A DNA stretch of 64,000 bases from JAWLHU01 sp049324875 (GCA_049324875.1 JBMONC010000052.1:1-64000); one strand, 5' to 3'. Shown: positions 18,787 through 26,217, counted from the stretch's first letter. A program made the numbers and translations. Notes: generated from the sequence alone by a model not told the origin.

Positions 18787-18796
18787 TTCGACAAAA
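18787..18796 (-). promoter_or_regulatory. Perfect Spo0A box upstream of spoIIGA
   Basis: TTCGACAAAA is the exact complement of the 0A-box consensus TTTTGTCRAA. It lies 147 bp before the spoIIGA start and about 52 bp upstream of a possible -10 element, TATGAT (18849-18854). In B. subtilis phosphorylated Spo0A activates the spoIIG operon from such boxes. A convincing -35 element was not found, as is also the case at Spo0A-dependent promoters with unusual spacing. Confidence 0.6.
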
Positions 18797-18942
18797 CCTG
18801 TCAGGCATCACCAACACAGTCCGACCCAATTCTACAGCCCCGGTGGGCTATGATGGTGGCATAAAGCGGGGACTTGCTTCGTAATCTGCGCTGCAAGGTT
18901 GCTGCAGGGGCGATGGCATGTCTCGGAGGAGGTCTGGGGGAC

Positions 18943-19824
18943 GTGCTGGGATCAGCTGCCTACCGAATCGAGATACTCTTCCTGGTCAACCTGGTGATCA
19001 ATGGCCTGCTCTTCTGGTTCGCCGGGAGCATCTCCTGGGCCCGGCCCCGGTGGTGGCGCATCCTCCTTTCAGCGGCGGTGGGGGCCGGTTTCGCCCTGCT
19101 GCCGGCCGTTGCCCCATGGGGTCGGTGGTTCCTCACCGCACCGGCGGTCCTGATCCTCAGCCTCCTCCTGATGCTGCTGGTGGTCTGGCCTTGCTCCCGG
19201 CACCAGTTTGTCTCGGCCTACGGCGCCCTCTGGATCGTGGTGGGCGCGGCGGGCGGCGTCAACATGCTGCTCGCCGAGCAGTACAACCTGGCCGGACAGT
19301 TGTTGCCCGTGGTTCTGGTGGCCGGCGGGGTGGGTGGTGGACTGGCGGGGCTGCTGCTGGTCTGGCAGGGCTACCGGGAGCGGAAGGTGGTGCGCGATGC
19401 CCTCTGCCCGCTGCAGATCCGGTTCGGCGAGCAGCGGGTGGAGCTGACAGGCCTGGTCGATTCGGGCAACGCCCTCCGGACGCCGGTGGTCCGTCGCCCG
19501 GTGGCGATTGTGGAGGTGGAGCCGCTCCGGCAGCACCTGCCCCCCGGGGTGCTGGAGGCGCTCACCATGGGCTGGCACGCCCTGGAGGCGATCCCTGCCC
19601 CCTGGCGCAGCCGGTGTCAGCTGATTCCCTACTCGGCGGTCGGGAGCCCGGAGGGGGCCCTCCTGGCCGTTGTGCCCGACGAACTCCGCCTCTGGGACGG
19701 CGCGGGGAGGCGGTGGATCCAGGTGGCCGGCGTGATCGGCCTTACCCTGCAGCCGCTCGACCCCCAGGGGCACTACCAGGCCCTGCTCTCGCCCGAGATG
19801 CAGCAGGAGGCGGAGGGGAAGTAG
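18943..19824 (+). CDS. spoIIGA: Sigma-E processing peptidase SpoIIGA
   Basis: The 293-aa membrane-embedded aspartic protease cleaves pro-sigma-E in the mother cell. The N-terminal half has about five hydrophobic helices; the C-terminal domain holds LTGLVDSGNAL with the catalytic Asp173, the single-copy aspartic protease motif that works as a dimer. The start is GTG 18943 behind GGAGGAGG; the frame opens earlier without a good site. sigE follows after 24 bp, the same pairing as in B. subtilis. It should respond to SpoIIR, whose gene lies at 21870. Confidence 0.9.
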   Translation: MLGSAAYRIEILFLVNLVINGLLFWFAGSISWARPRWWRILLSAAVGAGFALLPAVAPWGRWFLTAPAVLILSLLLMLLVVWPCSRHQFVSAYGALWIVVGAAGGVNMLLAEQYNLAGQLLPVVLVAGGVGGGLAGLLLVWQGYRERKVVRDALCPLQIRFGEQRVELTGLVDSGNALRTPVVRRPVAIVEVEPLRQHLPPGVLEALTMGWHALEAIPAPWRSRCQLIPYSAVGSPEGALLAVVPDELRLWDGAGRRWIQVAGVIGLTLQPLDPQGHYQALLSPEMQQEAEGK

Positions 19825-19848
19825 ATCAACCCGGGAGGGGAGGCCGTT

Positions 19849-20604
19849 ATGAGCGAAGCGTGGGAGCGATTCATCCGGCACCTGCGGTGGGAGCTGTTCC
19901 GGCTGCGGGCCCGAATCCTCCGGTGGCTTGTGGTCAGAGGGCTGATCAAGCCAAGCCCGGTCTACTACGTCGGCTCCAGCGAAGCGCTGCCGCCACCGCT
20001 GACCGGGGAGGAGGAGGCGGCGCTCCTGACCCGTCTCACCGACGGGGATGACAGCGTCAAGAACACGCTGATCGAGCGGAACCTCCGCTTGGTGGTCTAC
20101 ATCGCCCGCAAGTTTGACAACACGGGGATCTGGGTGGAGGACCTGGTCTCCATTGGCACCATCGGGCTGATCAAGGCGGTCAAGACCTTCGATCCGTCCA
20201 AGAAGATCAAACTGGCTACCTATGCCTCCAAGTGCATCGAGAATGAGATCCTGATGTACCTCCGCCGCTCCTCCCGCACCCGGTCTGAGGTCTCCTTCGA
20301 CGAGCCCCTCAACAAGGACTGGGAGGGCAACGAACTCCTCCTCTCTGATGTGATGGGGACGGAGAACGACGTCACCTATCGGGGGCTGGAGGAGGAGGTC
20401 GACCGGCTGCTCCTGCGGAGTGCGATGACCAAGCTGACCGGGCGGGAGAAGCGGATCATGGAACTGCGCTTTGGCCTCACCGACGGGCGGGAGCGAACGC
20501 AGAAAGAGGTGGCCGACCTGCTCGGCATCTCCCAGAGCTACATCTCCCGCCTGGAGAAGCGGATCTTCAAGCGGCTGAAGAAGGAGATCTCCCGGATGGA
20601 GTAG
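19849..20604 (+). CDS. sigE: RNA polymerase sigma-E factor (mother cell), pro-form
   Basis: The 251-aa sporulation sigma factor is made as an inactive precursor. The amphipathic, Arg/Leu/Trp-rich first 38 residues form the pro-sequence, ending at the conserved VYYVGSSEALPPPL processing region (residues 38-51). Regions 2 and 4 follow, with IGLIKAVKTFDPSKKIKLATYA and a C-terminal helix-turn-helix (EVADLLGISQSYISRLEKR). SpoIIGA cleavage removes the pro-sequence. GAGGGGAGG precedes the ATG. Confidence 0.95.
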   Translation: MSEAWERFIRHLRWELFRLRARILRWLVVRGLIKPSPVYYVGSSEALPPPLTGEEEAALLTRLTDGDDSVKNTLIERNLRLVVYIARKFDNTGIWVEDLVSIGTIGLIKAVKTFDPSKKIKLATYASKCIENEILMYLRRSSRTRSEVSFDEPLNKDWEGNELLLSDVMGTENDVTYRGLEEEVDRLLLRSAMTKLTGREKRIMELRFGLTDGRERTQKEVADLLGISQSYISRLEKRIFKRLKKEISRME

Positions 20605-20619
20605 GGCCAGAACGCGGAG

Positions 20620-20644
20620 GGGGCCAGGCAGGACGCCTGGCCCC
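20620..20644 (+). terminator. Strong hairpin after sigE
   Basis: GGGGCCAGGC (20620-20629) and GCCTGGCCCC (20635-20644) are a perfect 10-bp stem with a 5-nt loop, 15 bp after the sigE stop. The following bases lack a T run, so termination may be partial. Confidence 0.55.
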
Positions 20645-20651
20645 TGTCGCA

Positions 20652-20795
20652 TGATGAGCCCCCATCATTATCAGGTTTACGTCTGCATCCGCGAAAGCCG
20701 TGTAACTACCATGGTGCGGTGTTTCGCACGAAAAGGGCCCACCCACAGTCTTGTAATGTACTTGTTTTATCCGTGAAATCCGTGTAATCCGTGGC
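20652..20795 (-). repeat. Dispersed palindromic repeat, copy 2, between sigE and sigG
   Basis: On the minus strand this begins GCCACGGATTACACGG (terminal module, 20795 downward), then TTTCACGGATAAAAC, then the ACCGCACCATGG half of the central hairpin, and ends with a divergent terminal module and TGATAATGATGGGG. The GGTGC hairpin is eroded (GTGCGAAACAC). It accounts for much of the 361-bp interval between sigE and sigG, which are otherwise neighbours in Bacillus. A short flank, TTTACAGGGAATCCG (20801-20815), also resembles the flank of copy 3. Confidence 0.7.
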
Positions 20796-20883
20796 CGCCA
20801 TTTACAGGGAATCCGCAACCCCGTAACCCTTTAGATCAGCATAATCCCCACGTAGACCTTCATTCCAATAACTTCCTTGAAGC

Positions 20884-20914
20884 GGAATAGCCCCCAGTTC
20901 GGGTGGACATACTC
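20884..20914 (+). promoter_or_regulatory. Sigma-F/sigma-G-type promoter of sigG
   Basis: GAATA (20885-20889) and GGACATACTC (20905-20914) are 15 bp apart and match the sigma-F pattern GYWTA / GGNNANANTR at all but one -35 and one -10 position. Read as a sigma-G site it is GGAATA-18-CATACT, close to TGAATA / CATACTA. The sigG start is about 52 bp downstream. This agrees with sigma-F transcription and sigma-G autoregulation of sigG known in B. subtilis. Confidence 0.6.
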
Positions 20915-20966
20915 CCACATGAATGAGGCCGCCAGCTGGCGCCCATGGGGGAGGCAATGTCCCGGC

Positions 20967-21740
20967 ATGATGATCAACAAAGTGGAGATCTGTGGGGTCA
21001 ACACATCCAAACTCCCGGTACTGACCAACGCCCAGATGCGTGAACTGTTCACCCGCATGCAGAACGGCGACAACTCATCACGTGATCAGCTGATCACAGG
21101 GAACCTCCGGCTAGTGCTCAGCGTGATCCAGCGCTTCAACAACCGAGGGGAGTATGTCGACGACCTCTTCCAGGTGGGATGCATCGGCTTGATGAAGGCC
21201 ATCGACAACTTCGACCTGAGCCAGAACGTGAAGTTCAGTACCTATGCGGTCCCCATGATCATCGGGGAGATTCGGCGCTACCTGCGGGACAACAACCCGA
21301 TCCGGGTGAGCCGCAGCCTGCGGGATGTGGCCTACAAGGCGCTCCAGATCCGGGACTCCCTCGTCAGCCGGCTCTCCCGGGAGCCAACCGTGCAGGAGAT
21401 CGCCGATGAGTTGAAGCTGCCCCTGGAGGAGATCGTCTTCGCCCTGGACTCGATCCAGGAGCCGGTCTCGCTCTTTGAGCCGCTCTACCATGACGGCGGG
21501 GATCCGATCTACGTCATGGACCAGGTGAGCGACGAAAAGCATCAGGATGGCCAGTGGCTGGAGGGCATCACGATCCGCGAGGCGCTCCGACGGCTGAACG
21601 AGCGGGAGCGGCTGATCCTGACGCTCCGCTTCTTCGAGGGCAAGACCCAGATGGAGGTCGCCGAGGAGATCGGCATCTCCCAGGCCCAGGTGAGCCGGCT
21701 GGAGAAGGCTGCACTCACCCACATGCGCAAGTTTGTCTGA
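20967..21740 (+). CDS. sigG: RNA polymerase sigma-G factor (forespore)
   Basis: A 257-aa late forespore sigma factor. The N-terminus NKVEICGVNTSKLPVL is nearly identical to B. subtilis SigG and includes the short segment bound by anti-sigma CsfB/Gin in that species. Region 2 (RFNNRGEYVDDLFQVGCIG) and the C-terminal helix-turn-helix (EVAEEIGISQAQVSRLEKA) are intact. I start at ATG 20967; the next codon is also ATG, and the GGGGGAGG site is rather far, at 13-16 nt. The frame continues upstream to 20877, through the promoter, and that part is not credible as protein. Confidence 0.95.
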   Translation: MMINKVEICGVNTSKLPVLTNAQMRELFTRMQNGDNSSRDQLITGNLRLVLSVIQRFNNRGEYVDDLFQVGCIGLMKAIDNFDLSQNVKFSTYAVPMIIGEIRRYLRDNNPIRVSRSLRDVAYKALQIRDSLVSRLSREPTVQEIADELKLPLEEIVFALDSIQEPVSLFEPLYHDGGDPIYVMDQVSDEKHQDGQWLEGITIREALRRLNERERLILTLRFFEGKTQMEVAEEIGISQAQVSRLEKAALTHMRKFV

Positions 21741-21754
21741 TCTGCTGCCACATC

Positions 21755-21790
21755 TTCGTCCTGTCCGACTTTCGGGCGGGACGAATTTTG
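21755..21790 (+). terminator. Rho-independent terminator after sigG
   Basis: A 14-bp stem with two G-T pairs (21755-21768 with 21772-21785), a CTT loop and TTTTG after it. It isolates sigG from spoIIR. Confidence 0.8.
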
Positions 21791-21797
21791 TTCTAAT

Positions 21798-21827
21798 GTT
21801 TAAAAACCGGGAGCCGGGTCAAGACTG
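21798..21827 (+). promoter_or_regulatory. Candidate sigma-F promoter of spoIIR
   Basis: GTTTA (21798-21802) matches the sigma-F -35 GYWTA exactly. After 15 bp, GTCAAGACTG (21818-21827) matches GGNNANANTR except for the second G. Spacing equals that of the sigG promoter. spoIIR is a sigma-F gene in B. subtilis, and the start codon lies 43 bp downstream. Confidence 0.5.
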
Positions 21828-21869
21828 GAGCTACCAAGGTTCGACAGCTAACAAGGGAGGTATACCAAA

Positions 21870-22451
21870 ATGAATCGGAAGATGATGGCTGGTTGGCTGG
21901 TGCTCTGTCTGGGGGTCTCAGCGGTGGTGTCGGGTTGGCTGCTGGCCCGGGATGCGCGGGCCGGCGCCCCCACCGAGGTGGCGGCGGCGGTGCCGGCGCT
22001 GGGGCCGGACCAGGAGCTGCTCCGGGTTCACGTGATCGCCAACAGTGACAGCACGGCGGATCAGGCCCTGAAGCTGAAGGTGCGGGACGCGGTGATGGAG
22101 CACCTGGCTCCCCGGCTGGCCGGAGCCGGCAGCCTGGCGGAGGCCGAGGCGGTGGTCGCCGCTGCGCTGCCGCAGTTGGAGGCGCTGGCGGCCCGTCTGG
22201 TTGACCGTTCGGGCTTCGGCTACGGCGCCCGGGTCGAGTTGGGCTGGTACGACTTCCCGGGCAAGTCCTACGGCGAGCTCTACCTGCCGGCAGGCGAGTA
22301 CAAGGCGCTCCGGGTTGTGCTCGGCCAGGGCCAGGGAGCCAACTTCTGGTGCCTGCTCTACCCCTCCTTCTGCTACAAGATCATCGAGGTGCAGCAGTCC
22401 GGGCCCGACTCGGGCAGCTCCGGCGCCACGACCAACGACGTGATCTGGTAG
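21870..22451 (+). CDS. spoIIR: Stage II sporulation protein R (SpoIIR)
   Basis: The 193-aa secreted signalling protein is made in the forespore under sigma-F and triggers SpoIIGA to process pro-sigma-E in the mother cell. An N-terminal signal helix (about residues 7-25) precedes the family motif LLRVHVIANSDSTADQALKL, and the GSYGELYLPAGEY-like region and C-terminal FWCLLYPSFCY are also characteristic. AGGGAGGT lies upstream of the ATG. Its gene sits beside its target module; in B. subtilis it is elsewhere. Confidence 0.92.
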   Translation: MNRKMMAGWLVLCLGVSAVVSGWLLARDARAGAPTEVAAAVPALGPDQELLRVHVIANSDSTADQALKLKVRDAVMEHLAPRLAGAGSLAEAEAVVAAALPQLEALAARLVDRSGFGYGARVELGWYDFPGKSYGELYLPAGEYKALRVVLGQGQGANFWCLLYPSFCYKIIEVQQSGPDSGSSGATTNDVIW

Positions 22452-22464
22452 CGCCGTCAACAGC

Positions 22465-22517
22465 ACCCCCCTTGCTGCATAGGATTGGGCAGAAGCCTGA
22501 ATCCCGGCAAGGGGGGT
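22465..22517 (+). promoter_or_regulatory. Hairpin that encloses the ribosome-binding site of the YlmC/YmxH-type gene
   Basis: The 11-bp perfect inverted repeat ACCCCCCTTGC (22465-22475) / GCAAGGGGGGT (22507-22517) brackets an inner stem, GGATT/AATCC plus GGC/GCC with an AGAA loop. The right arm contains the AAGGGGGG Shine-Dalgarno of the gene starting at 22523. Base pairing would hide that site. It has no T tract and lies 14 bp after spoIIR. Confidence 0.5.
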
Positions 22518-22522
22518 TGTCC

Positions 22523-22774
22523 ATGGCGGTGACCAAGGCCTCTGAACTCCGCAAGGAAGTGATCGATATCCGGACGGGGCGCCGCCTTGGTGAGTTGATC
22601 GATGTGGAGATCGATGAGGAGTCCGGGCGGATCAGCGCCATCGTGGTCCCCGGTGAGACCCGGTGGTTCGGCATGTGGGGCGGCGGCCCCGATGTGGTGA
22701 TCCCCTGGTCCAAGATCGTGAAGATCGGTCCGGACTGCATTCTGGTGGAGATCGACCGCCTTGGCGGCGCATAA
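22523..22774 (+). CDS. YlmC/YmxH family PRC-barrel sporulation protein
   Basis: An 83-aa single PRC-barrel domain with the typical order: SELRKEVIDIRTGRRLGELIDVEID, then ISAIVVPG, then the WSKIVKIGPDCILVEI end. YlmC/YmxH proteins are widespread in spore formers; YlmC is next to sigG in B. subtilis, and the exact role is unknown. The ATG 22523 follows AAGGGGGG by about 6 nt; the longer upstream frame overlaps spoIIR and is not credible. Confidence 0.88.
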   Translation: MAVTKASELRKEVIDIRTGRRLGELIDVEIDEESGRISAIVVPGETRWFGMWGGGPDVVIPWSKIVKIGPDCILVEIDRLGGA

Positions 22775-22776
22775 GG

Positions 22777-22807
22777 GAAGACCCCCGCACCCGGGGGTCT
22801 TCTTCTC
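22777..22807 (+). terminator. Rho-independent terminator after the YlmC/YmxH-type gene
   Basis: A perfect stem GAAGACCCCCG (22777-22787) with CGGGGGTCTTC across a 3-4 nt loop, followed by TTCTCT. On the other strand it also ends transcription from the facing gene at 22817-23539, so it may be bidirectional. Confidence 0.85.
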
Positions 22808-22816
22808 TGCCGCCAG

Positions 22817-23539
22817 CTACGGGGCGGAGCGGCTGGCGGCGGCCCGGGCCCGAGCGATGGCCTCGGGATCGGTGACGCCCGACGGTCGCTCACGGGTGGG
22901 CAGGAGCTCCCGGTAGGGGGCGTAGGTGCGGTCGGAGAGCTCCAGGAGCCGCTTCAGCTCGAGGATTGGCTCAGGATGGTCATCCACCCGCAGGTAGACG
23001 TAAGGGTAGGGCTGGCGGTCGGCCACAAGGAGGGCCGCCGCCTGCTTGCCGCGCTTGTCCCCGCCGGCGGCCTGCCCTGCCTCCAGGGCGGCCACCAGCC
23101 GCCAGGGGAAGGGCGCCTTTTCGGCGACCAGGAAGGCCCGCTCCATCGCCTCCAGCACCTCTGGGCCCGTCAGCATGTTCCCGGCCGCCGCATAGCCCGC
23201 CCCGGTCCGATGGCCGGCCCATTCGACGCAGCGGCTGCCCGTGTGGGCCGCGGCCCCTCCGGCTGCGTCCACCACCGCCAGCTGCCGGAGCTCCCGCCCC
23301 TCATCAGCGGCGATCAGCCGGGTCAGCACCGCCGTGGCGCTCTGCCCCTGCCGGAGCAGCTCCAGGGCATCAAACCCGAGGAGCGGGTTGACCAGCGCCT
23401 GGGTAGCCACCGCCCCGACACCCGCAGCGACGTGGGGGCAGAGTGCCCCTACCGCCAGGAAGCGGGAGGCGACGGCCACCCCCAGCATGCCGGTCTCAGG
23501 GCAGCGGGCTGCCAGCGAGAAGGTGCAGAGTTCTGCCAT
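22817..23539 (-). CDS. DUF1028 family protein (Ntn-hydrolase-like fold)
   Basis: A 240-aa protein with the full DUF1028 pattern: TFSLAARCPETGMLGVAVAS at the N-terminus, GVGAVATQALVNPLLG, a central HTGSRCVEWAGH, GNMLTGPEVLEAM, and AALEAGQAAGGDKRGKQAA. Biochemical function is not established; the fold is considered Ntn-hydrolase-like. It has no signal peptide. It diverges from a GntR regulator, so the shared 148-bp spacer may control both. Genes for peptide uptake and RidA lie beyond, hinting at catabolism of an amino-acid-derived compound. Confidence 0.85.
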   Translation of the reverse strand: MAELCTFSLAARCPETGMLGVAVASRFLAVGALCPHVAAGVGAVATQALVNPLLGFDALELLRQGQSATAVLTRLIAADEGRELRQLAVVDAAGGAAAHTGSRCVEWAGHRTGAGYAAAGNMLTGPEVLEAMERAFLVAEKAPFPWRLVAALEAGQAAGGDKRGKQAAALLVADRQPYPYVYLRVDDHPEPILELKRLLELSDRTYAPYRELLPTRERPSGVTDPEAIARARAAASRSAP

Positions 23540-23580
23540 GTGAATCTCCCCATTTCCATCCGGATAAAAAACTTTCCGTC

Positions 23581-23608
23581 GGTATAGATATTTAGTCTAG
23601 ACAGACAA
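23581..23608 (-). promoter_or_regulatory. Possible sigma-A promoter of the DUF1028 gene
   Basis: On the minus strand TTGTCT (23608-23603) is followed after 16 bp by TATACC (23586-23581), 42 bp before the start codon. The 8-bp palindrome GTCTAGAC (23595-23602) fills part of the spacer and could be an operator. Confidence 0.35.
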
Positions 23609-23623
23609 TACCCTTTACAAGTA

Positions 23624-23657
23624 GGATACTGTATACAGTGTTCCGTGTACAGTATCC
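23624..23657 (+). promoter_or_regulatory. Palindromic operator candidate for the GntR regulator
   Basis: ACTGTATACAGT (23628-23639) is a perfect 12-bp palindrome. It overlaps a larger inverted repeat, GGATACTGTA (23624-23633) with TACAGTATCC (23648-23657). TGTATACA cores are typical of FadR-type GntR sites. The position, 31 bp before the regulator start and between divergent genes, suggests autoregulation. Confidence 0.6.
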
Positions 23658-23687
23658 AAATCGAAATCAAATGGGAGGGTCACGGGA

Positions 23688-24592
23688 TTGTCTGTCACGC
23701 CTGACCTCCGCAGCGATCCGCTGTATATCAAGGTCTATACCCTGCTCAAGGAGTGGATCATGGAGGGGCGGCTCCCGCCCGGGGAGCGGCTCCGGGAGAC
23801 GGTTCTGGCCGCCGACCTGCAGGTCAGCCGGACCCCTGTCCGCGACGCCCTCCGCCGGCTGGAACAGGACCGCCTGATCGTCACGGTGCAGGGCCAGGGC
23901 ACCTATGAGGTCTACCGACCCTCGGAGGCGGACCTGGCCGACCTCTACGGCGCCCGCTCCATCCTGGAGGGGGGAGCGGCACGGCTGGCGGCGGCACGGC
24001 GACCGCCGGAGGTGGAGCAGATGGCCCGGGTGCTGGAGGAGATGGCCCGCTCCTATGAGGAGGACCCGCCCNNNNNNNNNNNNNNNNNNNNNNNNNNNNN
24101 NNNNNNNNNNNNNNNNNNNNNNNNNNNNNNNNNNNNNNNNNNNNNNNNNNNNNNNNNNNNNNNNNNNNNNNCTACGGCGCCCGCTCCATCCTGGAGGGGG
24201 GAGCGGCACGGCTGGCGGCGGCACGGCGACCGCCGGAGGTGGAGCAGATGGCCCGGGTGCTGGAGGAGATGGCCCGCTCCTATGAGGAGGACCCGCCCGG
24301 GCGGGTGTTGGACCTGGACATGCGGTTCCACGAGCTGCTGATGATGGCGGCCGGAAACCCGGTCCTGTTGGAACTGCACAACCACCTGACGGTCCGGCTG
24401 CGGCATCTGCGCTCGATGAGCGGGGATATCACGGTGCGGCGCCACCAGGTGCTGGAACAGCACCGGACGATGGTGGAGGCGCTCCGGAAAGGCGATCCGG
24501 AGGAGGCGGAGAGGGCCACCAGGGGCCATATCCTGGCGGTTTACGAGCTGGCCCGGCAGGCGTTCGCCGAGCGGGCTGCACAGGGGAGGTAA
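23688..24592 (+). CDS. GntR/FadR-type transcriptional regulator, interrupted by a false assembly gap
   Basis: The N-terminal winged helix (residues 10-75, including QVSRTPVRDALRRLEQDRLI) is followed by an FCD ligand-binding domain with DMRFHELL and later His residues that usually bind a metal. In the window the frame breaks at a 100-N gap. The 127 bp before the gap (23945-24071) are repeated exactly after it (24172-24298). Joining 23688-24071 directly to 24299-24592 restores one frame of 225 aa, the normal length. The start is TTG 23688 with GGGAGGGT about 9 nt upstream. It probably controls the following ABC genes and the divergent DUF1028 gene. Confidence 0.85.
24072..24171. other. 100-N scaffold gap with duplicated 127-bp flanks
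   Basis: The gap is exactly 100 N, a default scaffolding length. Identical 127-bp flanks mean the two contigs overlap and no sequence is really missing; about 227 bp here are artefact. Confidence 0.9.
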
Positions 24593-24639
24593 GGGCGAGG
24601 CCGCCCACTCGATAATCGACTAGCGGGAGGATGAGCACC

Positions 24640-26217
24640 ATGTACAAGCGCCGTATGTCCCAATGGGTCACCGCTCTTGCTCTCAGTGTGGCCTTCGCCG
24701 TTGCGGGGTGCAGTGGGGGAGGCTCCGGCAAGCAGGAGGGGCAGACCCCCCAGCCTGCCCAGCAGGGTCAGCAGCAGGCCGAGGCTCCGAAGCAGGATGT
24801 GACCATCCGCATCGCCCTGAACGCCGACCCCCCCAAGCTTGATCCCCACCAGTCCACCGCACTGGTCGACCGGCAGGTCTTCCAGTCGCTCTTTGACAAG
24901 CTGGTCGACTTCGACAAGGACCTGAACATCGTGCCGCAGCTGGCGGAGAAGTGGGAGATCTCCCCGGATGGCCTGGTCTACACCTTCAACCTGCGCAAGG
25001 GGGTCAAGTTCCACGACGGGACCGATTTCAACGCCGAGGCGGTGAAGTACAACTTCGACCGGATGATGGATAAGGACTTCCCCTCGCCCCGCAAGTCGGA
25101 GATCAACGCCGTCGACAAGGTGGAGGTGGTCGACTCCCACACGGTGAAGATCACCCTGAAGCAGCCTTTCGCCGGCTTCCTCTCGATCCTGGCCGACCGG
25201 GCCGGCATGATCGTCTCGCCCACCGCCGCCAAGGCGGCCGGCCTTGACTTCCTGAACAACCCCGTCGGCACCGGCCCCTTCAAGTTCAAGGACCGGGTAA
25301 AGGGCGACTCGATCACCCTGGTCCGGAACGAGGAGTACTGGATGAAGGGGCTGCCGAAGGCCTCCTCCATCGTCTACAAGACCGTCACCGACGAGAACGT
25401 GAAGCTGGTCAACCTGCAGTCGGGCCAGCTGGACATCATCGACACGGTGCCCTCGAAGCAGGTGCCGAGCCTCAAGTCGGACAACCGGGTGAAGCTGGTG
25501 ATCCACCCCAGCCTCCAGTACCAGGGGCTCTGGCTGAACACCACCAGGCCGCCGCTGGACAACAAGCTGGTCCGCCAGGCGGTCGAGGCGGCCATCGACC
25601 GGGAGGCGCTGGTGAAGGTGGTCTTCGGGGAGACGGCGGCCCCGGCGTACAGCCCCTTCGCCCCCGGCACCCCGGCGGATGACGGCGTTCCCTTCCCCAA
25701 GCGTGACGTGGAGAAGGCGAGGCGGCTGCTGGCCGAGTCCGGCGTGGGCAGCGTCACCGTTGGCCTGAAGATCTCCCCCTCGCCCGTCAACCAGCAGATC
25801 GCCCAGGTGATCCAGCAGATGCTGGGCGAGGCCGGGATCAAGGTGAACATCGAGCAGGAGGAGTTCGGCCAGGTCCTGGACAAGCTGGCCAAGAAGAACT
25901 ACGACATGGCCCAGGTGGGCTGGTCCGGCCGCCCCGATCCCGACGGCAACATCTACGCCTTCGTGGTGACCGGCATGGGCAACAATTACAGCGGCTACTC
26001 CAACCCCCAGGTGGACAAGCTCCTGAACGATGCCCGCAAGCCCAACAGCATGGCGGAGCGCAAGCCGCTCTATGCCGAGACGATGAAGATCCTGCGGGAG
26101 GAGCTCCCCTACATCTACCTCTGGTTCCCGCTCAACGTCAAGGGGCTCGGCCCGACGGTCCAGGGCTTTGAGCCGGTGCCTGACGGGATGATCCGGACCC
26201 AGAACCTGACCAAGTAA
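24640..26217 (+). CDS. Peptide/oligopeptide-type ABC transporter substrate-binding lipoprotein
   Basis: A 525-aa extracellular binding protein of the DppA/OppA/NikA class (SBP family 5). The signal ends in a lipobox, AVAGC, giving lipid-modified Cys24. A Gly/Gln-rich linker (to about residue 55) precedes the binding domain, which has the family signature around FNLRKGVKFHDGTDFNAEAV and VGTGPFKFKDR. The ATG at 24640 is 9 nt from GGAGG and preferred over 24631. It is the first gene of a three-gene importer set downstream of the GntR gene; ligand is unknown and could be a peptide or another small compound. Confidence 0.9.
   Translation: MYKRRMSQWVTALALSVAFAVAGCSGGGSGKQEGQTPQPAQQGQQQAEAPKQDVTIRIALNADPPKLDPHQSTALVDRQVFQSLFDKLVDFDKDLNIVPQLAEKWEISPDGLVYTFNLRKGVKFHDGTDFNAEAVKYNFDRMMDKDFPSPRKSEINAVDKVEVVDSHTVKITLKQPFAGFLSILADRAGMIVSPTAAKAAGLDFLNNPVGTGPFKFKDRVKGDSITLVRNEEYWMKGLPKASSIVYKTVTDENVKLVNLQSGQLDIIDTVPSKQVPSLKSDNRVKLVIHPSLQYQGLWLNTTRPPLDNKLVRQAVEAAIDREALVKVVFGETAAPAYSPFAPGTPADDGVPFPKRDVEKARRLLAESGVGSVTVGLKISPSPVNQQIAQVIQQMLGEAGIKVNIEQEEFGQVLDKLAKKNYDMAQVGWSGRPDPDGNIYAFVVTGMGNNYSGYSNPQVDKLLNDARKPNSMAERKPLYAETMKILREELPYIYLWFPLNVKGLGPTVQGFEPVPDGMIRTQNLTK

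Noticed and set aside
20877..20966. Upstream extension of SigG by 30 residues
   Set aside because: It would translate through the sigma-F/G promoter and lacks homology to known SigG N-termini.
24239..24592. Separate 117-aa protein after the first N gap
   Set aside because: It is the C-terminal half of the GntR regulator once the duplicate is removed.
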